The notes beneath the pieces are model-generated. The model was not told where the DNA came from. It ran no database searches and saw only the letters and a list, made by a program, of their open reading frames with translations. DNA of 18,067 nucleotides from an uncultured Eubacterium sp. GTDB taxonomy: Bacteria > Bacillota > Clostridia > Lachnospirales > Lachnospiraceae. The translations under genes and the position numbers were made by a program. Below are positions 7,175 through 14,379 of this stretch, piece after piece (the first letter of the stretch is position 1; each line of letters begins with the position of its first letter). The DNA lies in the NCBI GenBank assembly GCA_910584245.1, contig CAJTZF010000032.1, positions 1 through 18,067 on the forward strand, read 5' to 3'.

Positions 7175-8305
7175 TTAAGAAATCACATGTAAAAACTTTT
7201 GGTATTTCTCTTCTCCATGCCATTCCCTGAGCCGCTCCAAAATCTCCTTCTGCCGGTCCTCCATATACTCTTGTGTGTAAGCACGCATATTTCTTATTTG
7301 CCGATTTGGATATTTTTCTGTTTCCTCCTCGCTCTCGAGTATTTCCCTATATCGCTCAAAGTGATACTGCATACCATCTTTCAATTCTTTATAGTGTTGG
7401 GCGGCACGTTCAAAGTCATCCGCACGTAAATCTGCATGAAGCATCGCCCGGTAAATGTCCCGGTAAAACCCGCGGCAATAGGGAAGCATATCCTGATTTT
7501 CAGAAAGTGTACGCATAACCTGGATTCCCCACTGGCCAAATACGATGGCATCGTTCGGCTCGTCCGACCACGATAAGTCCTCGGCGGCATATAATATTTC
7601 CTTATTCAGCGCCCGGGTAAAATTCTGCAAATTATGTCTCAGCACCTTTTTCATCTCATCCGTACCAAACTCAATAGATGTCACTTGCGCCAGTATGCTC
7701 TCCTGAAGGCGGTTGGATTCAACGCTCGGAAGCGCATAAATATGCTCCCTCGCACCCGTAAAATCCCTGTCATGAATATATACCCATGCCAGGGCAAAAT
7801 GGGTTCGCTCCACCCACTCTTTCTTATTGCAAAAGCGGATTACCTGTGTTCCAAATTGAACCGCCTTATTTCGGTATTCTTCCCATAGCCCCTTATCATA
7901 CCCTGAAAAATCAACATACCTGCTAAGCTCTGCGGTCCTTTCCACAAAACAGGTACAGTAAATATAGTCTGCTGGATTCAATTTAAGCTTTTCCAGTAAA
8001 TACTCACACTGCTTCTTTGCGGTATCCGCCGGAGAAGAACTTTTCTGTGCGATCTCCTCGTACATATATTTAATTTCCATATACCGCGTCTCATCCTGTT
8101 CCATCTCCGTCAAACCGAACAAAGTATCCGTTGATACCGATAAAACCTGGGCCAGTGGAACGATCATGGAAATATCCGGAAGCCCCGCTCCTGATTCCCA
8201 GCGGCTCACTGCCTGGGACGTAACGCCTATCTGCGACGCCAGTTCTCCCTGCGTCAGCCCCATTTTCTTTCTTGCCGCCTTTATATTTGTTCCCAGTGTC
8301 ATCAT
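7175..8305 (-). CDS. XRE-family helix-turn-helix regulator with a long helical C-terminal domain
   Basis: I chose the ATG at 8305 because AAGGAGG lies 7 nt before it. The frame is open to 8386, but that part holds the promoter. The product is 376 residues. Residues about 5-60 form a Cro/CI-type DNA-binding domain (IKAARKKMGLTQGELASQIG, VTSQAVSRWESGAGLPDI). The remaining 300 residues are charged and helical, rich in Trp/Tyr/Glu, without membrane segments or recognisable catalytic motifs. This resembles regulators whose C-terminal part is a TPR-like ligand or partner domain. It is monocistronic, with its own promoter and terminator. Its target is unknown; an imperfect palindrome over its own -10 suggests autoregulation. 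Confidence 0.85.
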   Translation of the reverse strand: MMTLGTNIKAARKKMGLTQGELASQIGVTSQAVSRWESGAGLPDISMIVPLAQVLSVSTDTLFGLTEMEQDETRYMEIKYMYEEIAQKSSSPADTAKKQCEYLLEKLKLNPADYIYCTCFVERTAELSRYVDFSGYDKGLWEEYRNKAVQFGTQVIRFCNKKEWVERTHFALAWVYIHDRDFTGAREHIYALPSVESNRLQESILAQVTSIEFGTDEMKKVLRHNLQNFTRALNKEILYAAEDLSWSDEPNDAIVFGQWGIQVMRTLSENQDMLPYCRGFYRDIYRAMLHADLRADDFERAAQHYKELKDGMQYHFERYREILESEEETEKYPNRQIRNMRAYTQEYMEDRQKEILERLREWHGEEKYQKFLHVIS

Positions 8306-8353
8306 GAAAATTCCTCCTTTTCTACTTTTTTCATATCCGGTACCGTTACATAA

Positions 8354-8382
8354 AGTATAACATGACAAACATTCCAGCACAA
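8354..8382 (-). promoter_or_regulatory. Promoter of the XRE regulator gene
   Basis: The minus strand shows -35 TTGTGC (8377-8382), a 17-nt spacer and -10 TATACT (8354-8359). An imperfect palindrome, GTTACA-N5-TATAAC at 8345-8361 (one mismatch per arm), covers the -10. It is a plausible autorepressor site. Confidence 0.55.
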
Positions 8383-8410
8383 TCAATGCGGCATCACATA
8401 AAAATCCATT

Positions 8411-9664
8411 TCACCTTAACTCCGATGAAATATGTTTAAAAATATTCCTCGTCTTAACCGCAATTATCATAGAGGCTGTTCCCGCAAACAAAACAACACC
8501 GAACTCATACCCCTTGCAGGCTTCAAACAAAATACCATACAGCGCATTGCCGACTGGCTGTGCGCACATGGAAACGGCTAGAATAACAGCGATCACCTTT
8601 CCTATCAGGTGCTGCGGCGTTTCCGCCTGGACAAACGACATCATTTGCACGGTGAAAACCGTTGAACATACCATAATGATAAAGCAACAGACGGTCATCA
8701 CTAAATAATTGACCAGTCCCGAAGCGGCAAATATGAGCACCAGACCTATTGGAAATACGCATGCGGCGGCGAAAAGGATCAAGTCCCCACACCTCTGCAT
8801 GCAGAGCTTTTTCGCAAAAATACCGGCGCCGATACCGCCGGCCAGTCCCCCTGCCGCCAATGCTCCCTGCGCAAATCCATACAGCCTGTTTGCCAGCGCG
8901 GCATCGAAACCAAGACATTCCGTCACCATATAGGGCAGGCCAACAATTATCATAGATGACAAAAATAAGTTGATCCCACAAATGGCCACCAGTCCTTTTC
9001 CAATCGCCGGCTTTTCCTTTCGTATAAAACGTATGCTTTCTGAAAAGTCCTTTTTTATTATTTTCCCTATCCCGTCGTCTGATTCCCGCTTTACAAACGG
9101 TATTTTAATAAAAAGTTCCATAACCGCAGACAAAACAAAACACGTAATACAAACCCATAATACCGGTTCCAGCCCATATGTACTATACAAAATCCCACCA
9201 AGTACAGGCCCTAATAACGAAGAAAAGGAACTTATTGTATTGATGATGGAATTTGCCGCCATCAAAGAGTCTTGTTCCACAAGAGCGGGCACGCTTGCCT
9301 GCACCGAAGGCTGGTATGCACCCGCAATGCCGAATAAAAGCATAAGCGTAACCGTCATTAATAAAACGAGGTTCACTTCACCCATAAGCAAAGAAAACGC
9401 CAGGATAATTACGGCTGTAAAAAAGTCCAGTATAACCATAATATTCCGCTTATTTACCCGGTCTGCAACAATACCTCCCACAGGGGACAATACAATTGCC
9501 GGAATAAACGCACAGGCCGTCACCGTTCCAAACAGTGCCGAGGATCCTGTATAATTGAGAAGATACAGCGGCAGAGCAAACCGAATAATGGCATTGCCAA
9601 ACAGGGAAATGATCTGTCCTATAACCACGAGTGTAAAATTTCTAGAAAATAATCTTTGATTCAT
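8411..9664 (-). CDS. Major facilitator superfamily efflux transporter (MefA/EntS-like MFS_3 type)
   Basis: I chose the ATG at 9664 (MNQRLFSRNF) because GGAGGG lies 7 nt upstream; an ATG five codons earlier overlaps that site. The product is 417 residues with about 12 hydrophobic segments. The first includes NFTLVVIGQIISLFGNAIIR. The loop motif GGIVADRVNKRNIM after helix 2 is the MFS motif A. LGPVLGGILY near the middle is typical of drug/H+ antiporters. It would export a small hydrophobic compound or antibiotic across the inner membrane; the substrate is not readable. It lies about 105 bp downstream of a same-strand tetR gene. A matching operator precedes it, so it is the likely target of that repressor. 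Confidence 0.88.
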   Translation of the reverse strand: MNQRLFSRNFTLVVIGQIISLFGNAIIRFALPLYLLNYTGSSALFGTVTACAFIPAIVLSPVGGIVADRVNKRNIMVILDFFTAVIILAFSLLMGEVNLVLLMTVTLMLLFGIAGAYQPSVQASVPALVEQDSLMAANSIINTISSFSSLLGPVLGGILYSTYGLEPVLWVCITCFVLSAVMELFIKIPFVKRESDDGIGKIIKKDFSESIRFIRKEKPAIGKGLVAICGINLFLSSMIIVGLPYMVTECLGFDAALANRLYGFAQGALAAGGLAGGIGAGIFAKKLCMQRCGDLILFAAACVFPIGLVLIFAASGLVNYLVMTVCCFIIMVCSTVFTVQMMSFVQAETPQHLIGKVIAVILAVSMCAQPVGNALYGILFEACKGYEFGVVLFAGTASMIIAVKTRNIFKHISSELR

Positions 9665-9696
9665 TCCTTTACCCTCCATTGCATTTTATTTTAATT

Positions 9697-9719
9697 TACA
9701 TACCGAACGCCGGTATGTA
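9697..9719. promoter_or_regulatory. TetR operator upstream of the MFS gene
   Basis: A perfect inverted repeat, TACATACCG-N5-CGGTATGTA, lies 33 bp upstream of the MFS start codon. It shares the CATAC/GTATG half-sites with the two sites in front of tetR. Here the ACATAC cores are separated by 9 bp rather than 5. Confidence 0.7.
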
Positions 9720-9738
9720 TAGAATGCTAAATATATCC

Positions 9739-9753
9739 GCCCCTTTATGGGGC
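9739..9753 (-). terminator. Small hairpin between tetR and the MFS gene
   Basis: GCCCC pairs with GGGGC around a 5-nt loop, 18 bp after the tetR stop. The sequence after it on the minus strand (GGATATATTT) is only a weak T-tract. It may reduce rather than stop read-through from tetR into the MFS gene. Confidence 0.35.
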
Positions 9754-9770
9754 AGATTCCAAACATCGTT

Positions 9771-10424
9771 CTATTTATTTTCCTGATAAATAACTGCCAG
9801 CTCCTGTAATCTGCCTAGCATTTCATCGTCCACAATATCCAGTCCAAATCCCTTCATCATCTGCCGGAATACCATAAACTTACCGTAGGACTCTTCTGCT
9901 GTATTATCAAATATCATTGGATTCATCCAAATATTTGCAACACATATAATCAATTCAGATAGCGCAGCCGGATAATCTGTTTGAATTGTGCCGTCGGATC
10001 TCCCTTGTTCAATAATAGGCAAAATATAGTCTGGCGCCACTTCCTTCACTGTTTCATGAAAAATACTGAAAAGAAGTCTCGGGTTCTTACTTAAATCCGG
10101 CGCTACTGTAAATATATCATCCTGAACGGGCCGCAAAATAGATTCCTTAAAAATCATTTTTAACTTCTCTCTTCCGGTAAGATCCGTGCGGTCGCGAATA
10201 ACGGTAAGCATATCGTTCGATTCTGCTGTTATTCTTTCTGTAACGGCAACTAAAATATCCTCTTTCGATTTAAAATGATGATAGATCGCACCTTTGCTAA
10301 GTCCCCCCAAATGATCGATAATATCCTGGATGGATGTGTGTTCATACCCCTTTTCCATAAAAAGCCGGAAAGCTACATCCAATATGAGATTCACCGTTTC
10401 TTCCGGGTGCTTATTCCTAGCCAT
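9771..10424 (-). CDS. TetR/AcrR-family transcriptional repressor
   Basis: The protein has 217 residues. The N-terminal helix-turn-helix spans about 8-55 (ILDVAFRLFMEKGYEHTSIQDI, then GLSKGAIYHHFKSKEDIL), the classic TetR signature. The rest is the all-helical ligand-binding and dimerisation domain. The start ATG is 11 nt after AAGGGAG; an intervening GTG is followed by a stop after three codons, so it is excluded. The gene precedes the MFS pump on the same strand. Its promoter carries two palindromic sites and a third lies before the pump, so it very likely represses both itself and the pump until a ligand binds. Confidence 0.9.
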   Translation of the reverse strand: MARNKHPEETVNLILDVAFRLFMEKGYEHTSIQDIIDHLGGLSKGAIYHHFKSKEDILVAVTERITAESNDMLTVIRDRTDLTGREKLKMIFKESILRPVQDDIFTVAPDLSKNPRLLFSIFHETVKEVAPDYILPIIEQGRSDGTIQTDYPAALSELIICVANIWMNPMIFDNTAEESYGKFMVFRQMMKGFGLDIVDDEMLGRLQELAVIYQENK

Positions 10425-10445
10425 TTACTGCTTCACTCCCTTTTT

Positions 10446-10462
10446 ACATACCAATAGTATGT
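10446..10462. promoter_or_regulatory. TetR operator in the tetR leader
   Basis: A perfect palindrome, ACATAC-CAATA-GTATGT, lies just downstream of the tetR -10 box, around the expected transcription start. It has the same half-sites as the site in the promoter spacer. Confidence 0.7.
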
Positions 10463-10466
10463 ATTT

Positions 10467-10495
10467 ATATTATCATACTACCGGTATGTTGTCAA
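10467..10495 (-). promoter_or_regulatory. tetR promoter with an operator filling its spacer
   Basis: The minus strand shows -35 TTGACA (consensus, 10490-10495), exactly 17 nt, then -10 TAATAT (10467-10472). The 17-nt spacer (10473-10489) is itself an operator, TCATAC-TACCG-GTATGT, imperfect only in the outermost base. Repressor bound there would directly cover the promoter, giving tight autorepression. Confidence 0.8.
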
Positions 10496-10657
10496 GCGAG
10501 GTTCCCATAAAATCGAAAGCGTACCGTATCTATTAAATCATAACATGGTAGCCATAATTCAACATAACTATTATTATCTGTATTTGCCTTAACATAATTC
10601 TCCCTGTCACTTTCTTTTCGCCGGCAAATTCAAAATATAATTTATTCCCTTATCCTC

Positions 10658-10963
10658 TTAGCACAAGTTTCTCTTTATTTTAATCGCCTTTGCTGTAACT
10701 AATACCATATCGCCCAGCTGTTTTCCTATCTTATTTCGAATTTCTTTTCGAATCCCGATAATATAGCAGACCGACCCGTCCTCATTTTTCACTCCCATAT
10801 TGACAATACTCCCACAATATGGCTCACCATCAAAAGTAATTTCGGCTTTGACCCTGCCTTTACCAAATTCTTCTCTAATGTCGTAGGGAAAACGCACATA
10901 CGCGCCGCCCTTATCTGGTACCGCTTCAATAATAGCATGAAATTCGTAAACTTTTTCACTCAT
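10658..10963 (-). CDS. DUF1905 domain-containing protein
   Basis: The protein has 101 residues and consists essentially of one DUF1905 beta-barrel domain: YEFHAIIEAVPDKGGAYVRF, then a GRVKAEITFDGEPYCGSI strand and a GDMVLV strand near the C-terminus. In many bacteria this domain is joined to a YdeI/OmdA domain annotated as bacteriocin protection; that part is absent here. Its biochemical role is unknown. An AGGGGAG site lies 12 nt before the ATG, a rather long spacing. It is the last gene of a probable four-gene operon, 39 bp after the MmcQ/YjbR gene. Confidence 0.8.
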   Translation of the reverse strand: MSEKVYEFHAIIEAVPDKGGAYVRFPYDIREEFGKGRVKAEITFDGEPYCGSIVNMGVKNEDGSVCYIIGIRKEIRNKIGKQLGDMVLVTAKAIKIKRNLC

Positions 10964-11002
10964 TTTGATATTTCGCTCCCCTATTTTTATCGTTCTTCCT
11001 TT

Positions 11003-11341
11003 TTATTTTTTCTTTCCCACGATTAAATCATAACTTTCCGCAATCATCCGGCAAATATCCTCATCTGGCACGCTTCCATCTAAAATAACAGTATTCCAAT
11101 GTTCCTTGTTTTGATGGTAGGCTGGTATCACAGCCTCATAAGCATTTCTCCAGAAATCGCGCCACTCTGGGTCCACTTTAATATTAATGCGCATCTGCCC
11201 CTGAAATTCATATGTCCACAAAAATGCCTTTTTATTCTTTTTATACCGCACCAAAATCCAGTTTGGATCGCGGAATGGCGCATCCCGGTATACATCCTTA
11301 AAGGCCAGGCCATAGCATAACGCCTCATCTCTTGTCGTCAT
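11003..11341 (-). CDS. MmcQ/YjbR family protein
   Basis: The protein has 112 residues with the family features: an N-terminal TTRDEALCYGLAFKDVYRDA segment, a WILVRYKKNKKAFLWTYEF strand pair and a C-terminal helix after GSVPDEDICRMIAESYDLI. YjbR proteins have a CyaY-like fold and are described as possible DNA-binding proteins. MmcQ comes from the mitomycin C cluster, but the name does not prove a resistance role here. I chose the ATG at 11341, preceded by AGGGAG and AAGGG; a GTG two codons upstream is an alternative start. It lies 37 bp downstream of the GNAT gene. Confidence 0.8.
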   Translation of the reverse strand: MTTRDEALCYGLAFKDVYRDAPFRDPNWILVRYKKNKKAFLWTYEFQGQMRINIKVDPEWRDFWRNAYEAVIPAYHQNKEHWNTVILDGSVPDEDICRMIAESYDLIVGKKK

Positions 11342-11378
11342 AATCACCCTTCTCCCTAAAAGTTATTGTTCTCTCATC

Positions 11379-12158
11379 TCAGTACCAAAAAATCTCGTAG
11401 GCGTCATACTCATAATGAAAATGATATCCTAATTTCTCTGCCAAAGATACGGACCACATATTCTGTGCATCCCAGCTAGGATACAACCCTCTGTCCAGAC
11501 ACTGTAAAATAAGCTTTGCCCCACTTATGAGGGCAAGCCCTTTTCTTCGGTATTCCTGCTTTGTATCAATTTCAATCTCAATCCCGCCAGCATAAGCAGA
11601 ATAGGAGGAAGCTCCCGAAACAATACATCCATCCCTTTTAATAACGACGCCTAAGCCCACTCTTTGATAGGTTTCCCAGTCAGGAAACTGTGATACAAAG
11701 TCCTTGCTCCAGTCCGCCTTTTTGCAATCATGGAATATCCCTTCATCCACCGGGTGGAGCGTATATTCCGGCGAAAGCCGGGCGACAACACGGTTCAACG
11801 CATCCTTGTCAAAAATATGCTTCTCTTTTTTCATCGCATACCGGGTCACCTTTTTTGCCCTGTCACCATAGTATTTCTCTATTACCTCCGCCCACTCCTG
11901 GTTGCGTGGAACCGCAATTACAAAATCCTGGTGACACCATTCCGGCTTAAATGCGGCCAATTCCCTGCTCGGGCAGCCTGCATAAAAACAAAAGTCACCC
12001 AGTATTGCCATTGCAGAGGACGGGTTCTCCCTATCATCGGCATAAATATGCCCCATCACCCCCTGCAGACATGACCATATTATCGTTTCGTCCCAATTAG
12101 CAAAAATATGTTTCGCATTTTCCCTATTTTCAACGTTATATATATTCCCAAACACCAT
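11379..12158 (-). CDS. GNAT-family N-acetyltransferase, ZmaR-like
   Basis: The protein has 259 residues. Residues 1-120 form an accessory N-terminal domain without clear motifs. The C-terminal half is the GNAT fold: beta strand GGIEIEIDT (191-199), acetyl-CoA pyrophosphate loop QEYRRKGLA (201-209), then YPSWDAQNMWSVSLAEKLGY (226-245), the Asn/Ser-rich substrate and CoA site. This combination matches the GNAT_acetyltran family typified by zwittermicin A resistance protein ZmaR. It would acetylate an amine on a small molecule; the substrate is unknown. Its start codon lies one base after the stop of the radical SAM gene, and the only ribosome binding site is a weak GGGGTGA formed by the end of that gene, so translation is probably coupled. 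Confidence 0.82.
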   Translation of the reverse strand: MVFGNIYNVENRENAKHIFANWDETIIWSCLQGVMGHIYADDRENPSSAMAILGDFCFYAGCPSRELAAFKPEWCHQDFVIAVPRNQEWAEVIEKYYGDRAKKVTRYAMKKEKHIFDKDALNRVVARLSPEYTLHPVDEGIFHDCKKADWSKDFVSQFPDWETYQRVGLGVVIKRDGCIVSGASSYSAYAGGIEIEIDTKQEYRRKGLALISGAKLILQCLDRGLYPSWDAQNMWSVSLAEKLGYHFHYEYDAYEIFWY

Positions 12159-12159
12159 A

Positions 12160-12915
12160 TCACCCCGGTAAATAACTTGATAAAATGTCTAAAATATCCT
12201 TTTTATAAATATTTCCACCTAAAACACCGCCATCTGGTCCAATACATATCGCTCTTATGTCTTCGGGATCTTCTACATATGGATTTACTACATTGTCATT
12301 TTCATTAAAATACTCTTTTAAATAAATAAGTGCGTTTCCACTGGGAAAAATCGTATTTCCATCGGAAGCGCCAATCCCCATCTTCTCAAATTCCCTGAGA
12401 ATTTTTCTTGTTTCCCCGTTATAAAAATTGTCTTTCTTCTTGCTTACGAGCCATGCCGGATGAGTACGGAGAGGAATGCCCTCAGACTTCACAAGGTTGG
12501 CAAATTCCTTAACTACGTCAATCGGAATTGTTTCCTGGTGAAATACATCCACCGACAATAAAATGGCATTTACCCCACTTTTCCCCAGTTCCCGGACAGC
12601 TGTATGCATCTGGTTCCTATCTTTTGTAAAATAGCCGTTAGTAATCAGCTGCCTTTTCGGAATACCGTTCTTTCTTGCCTCCGCATGAATTCTACATACG
12701 GTCTCCCACCGCAACAGAGGTTCTCCTCCAAATGTCATTAAAGACTCAATCTTGTATTGATTTGCCACCCGGCGGACCACATCAATTGCCGCATCACAAT
12801 CTAGAAATTCTACACTGGCATCGTGTGTGCCCTCAGAACAGTGCTTACATTTCCCCGTACACGCCAGTGTAACCATAAATTCAATTCGATTCAGATTTCT
12901 TGTATAAATGTTCAT
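12160..12915 (-). CDS. Radical SAM enzyme of unknown specificity
   Basis: The protein has 251 residues. The CxxxCxxC motif CTGKCKHC (Cys19, Cys23, Cys26) binds the 4Fe-4S cluster, and FGGEPLL (62-68) binds the SAM amino group. Further barrel strands include QLITNGY and AILLSVDVFH. The C-terminus carries a single further Cys in ICIGPDGGVLGG, which looks like a residual SPASM-type ending but lacks the several Cys needed for an extra cluster. Length and layout are those of small radical SAM proteins that modify peptides or small molecules. No precursor peptide gene is visible nearby. The AGGAGGGG site is 14 nt from the ATG, unusually far, with an in-frame stop between them. It is first in an operon with the ZmaR-like GNAT. 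Confidence 0.85.
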   Translation of the reverse strand: MNIYTRNLNRIEFMVTLACTGKCKHCSEGTHDASVEFLDCDAAIDVVRRVANQYKIESLMTFGGEPLLRWETVCRIHAEARKNGIPKRQLITNGYFTKDRNQMHTAVRELGKSGVNAILLSVDVFHQETIPIDVVKEFANLVKSEGIPLRTHPAWLVSKKKDNFYNGETRKILREFEKMGIGASDGNTIFPSGNALIYLKEYFNENDNVVNPYVEDPEDIRAICIGPDGGVLGGNIYKKDILDILSSYLPG

Positions 12916-12969
12916 AGTACTTCAGAAAACCCCTCCTACATTTCAGTATAATATTTTATTTCCGAAATA

Positions 12970-12999
12970 ATCATAACATAATTAATATACCCTTTGCAA
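12970..12999 (-). promoter_or_regulatory. Probable promoter of the radical SAM operon
   Basis: The minus strand shows -35 TTGCAA (12994-12999) and -10 TATGAT (12970-12975) with an 18-nt spacer. The leader would be about 45 nt. It lies in the gap between the IS3 remnant and the first gene. Confidence 0.4.
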
Positions 13000-13025
13000 C
13001 TCTAACACCCCGCACGATATGTCGG

Positions 13026-13247
13026 TATTGCGTCATGGATCTTTGCGGGAATAAAATAGTGGGCCTGCCAATGGACGGGTGTATCCTGCATTGTGACACG
13101 GGAAGCCACTACTGTTCACTGGATTATCAGGCGCTTGCAAAAGAGCATGGATTTATCAGCAGTATGAGCCGCAAAGGAAACGGCTGGGACAACGCCCCGA
13201 CGGAGAGTTTCTGGGGCAAGCTAAAGCAGAAATGGCTGAATGGACTT
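13026..13247 (+). mobile_element. IS3-family transposase (OrfB) fragment with an internal deletion
   Basis: The + strand encodes YCVMDLCGNKIVG and, after only four residues, CILHCDTGSHYCSLDYQALA and SRKGNGWDNAPTESFWGKLK. These are the middle and end of the DDE domain of IS3-type transposases, including the second Asp (in HCDTGSHY) and the catalytic Glu (in APTESFWG). The first Asp region (usually WVTDITY) is not recognisable. The usual stretch of roughly 25 residues between the two blocks is missing. No start with a ribosome binding site, no OrfA and no terminal inverted repeats are visible. It is an inactive relic ending at WLNG, next to the end of the pseudogene at 13258-13526. Confidence 0.75.
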
Positions 13248-13257
13248 GTTGATAATA

Positions 13258-13526
13258 TCATTTCTCCTTGTTCCTTCTGGTATACTCTTTCCATTGGTAC
13301 ATTTTCCCAGTCACTTCTTCCCGTTATACATCTGTCTGCTTGTTCTTTTGACTCCAAGGAATCCCATTTTCATCATAATATAAATTGCTATGTTTATATT
13401 TAACTCCTCCGCTGAAAGCAGCACCTATCTGATTATTTGTACTTGTCTTGTTACCATTTTTCTGCGAAAACAATTCAAAAGGGAATACTGCGAAAACCCT
13501 CTCATATTGTTACTGTTGATATTCAT
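13258..13526 (-). pseudogene. Small gene of unknown function downstream of DUF6033, broken by a frameshift and a nonsense codon
   Basis: A GAGGAGG site lies 7 nt before ATG 13526, directly after the DUF6033 stop, so this was the next gene of that operon. It starts MNINSNNMRGFSQYS. After a one-base deletion it continues as PFELFSQKNGNKTSTNNQIG, then AAFSGGVKYKHSNLYYDENG, IPWSQKNKQTDV. An in-frame TAA follows, and past it comes REEVTGKMYQWKEYTRRN before the final TGA at 13258. Joining the pieces gives a hydrophilic protein of roughly 88 residues without membrane segments. I do not recognise the family. Confidence 0.6.
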
Positions 13527-13540
13527 ATCTCCGCCTCCTC

Positions 13541-14299
13541 TTATATCTTCAAATCCAGATTCGCACCAACCGCATTTACATTATTGCCCTGCTTTTTACC
13601 CACTTGTTCTTCTTCCTGTTCCTTTGCCGCTTCAATGATCTTCTGCATATCGTCATTATGAAGCAATATTCTTCCGTCCTTTGCCTTTTCTATCTTTTCT
13701 GACAGCAACTGTTCCGCTTTATCCTGATCGGTATCTGATTTGACAACAATAATGCCTGTCTTATCCTGTTCTTTTTCTGCCTCCTCTGCCTTTTTCGCCA
13801 TATTCTCCGAAAGCTGATCTGCTTTTTTACGGGCATTTTCACGCGTCTTCTCAATCTGCTTTTCAGCATTTTCCTGTGCCTCTTTGCGAAACTTTTCGTT
13901 CAGCTCATCTTTTCTTATCGAAATGGAAAAATTAGAAAAATTGCCGTTTTCGTCAACATACCCATGCCTGACAATTGTCGTATGCCCTATTGATTTTTTA
14001 TAATTATCAAGCCATTTCGTAGCCGCTTCAATATCTTTTAACCGCTGTGTATATTCCTTTGCTGCCTTTGGATCATCTTGCATCTTCTCTAGGAGCTTAG
14101 GGCTGACATCTAAAACATTCACTTTGCCATCATTATTTGTATTAAGCCCATATCCAATCTGCAGCTTCATATAAGGCACTTGTTTCTGCAAATCATTAAG
14201 ATATTCCTCATTGCTGCTTTTCTTTGCCGCTTCCTTTCTTGATGAAGCATATATGCTTTCATAAACACTATTGTAATTGCCCACTCCTGTAATTGCCAT
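13541..14299 (-). CDS. DUF6033 family protein, function unknown
   Basis: The protein has 252 residues with a strong AAGGAGG site 8 nt before the ATG. The N-terminus (MAITGVGNYNSVYESIYASS) and middle (YGLNTNNDGKVNVLDVSPKL, then WLDNYKKSIGHTTIVRHGYV) resemble what I recall of DUF6033 proteins of Clostridia. Residues about 130-185 are very rich in Glu, Lys, Gln and Ala, predicting a long helix or coiled coil. There is no signal peptide or membrane segment. It lies 80 bp downstream of the AgrC-like kinase gene on the same strand, so it may be an output of that signalling locus, but this is inference. The function of the family is not known to me. Confidence 0.75.
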   Translation of the reverse strand: MAITGVGNYNSVYESIYASSRKEAAKKSSNEEYLNDLQKQVPYMKLQIGYGLNTNNDGKVNVLDVSPKLLEKMQDDPKAAKEYTQRLKDIEAATKWLDNYKKSIGHTTIVRHGYVDENGNFSNFSISIRKDELNEKFRKEAQENAEKQIEKTRENARKKADQLSENMAKKAEEAEKEQDKTGIIVVKSDTDQDKAEQLLSEKIEKAKDGRILLHNDDMQKIIEAAKEQEEEQVGKKQGNNVNAVGANLDLKI

Positions 14300-14379
14300 A
14301 ATATAATCCTCCTTGATAAAAATTTAATTGTAATCCATATTTATTTTTTAAAAGGTAATCCCTCTTAAGATCCTGCTCT

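Noticed and set aside
13127..13357. 76-codon minus-strand frame across the IS3 relic and the small pseudogene
   Set aside because: It spans two unrelated sequences. The underlying genes are explained in other frames.
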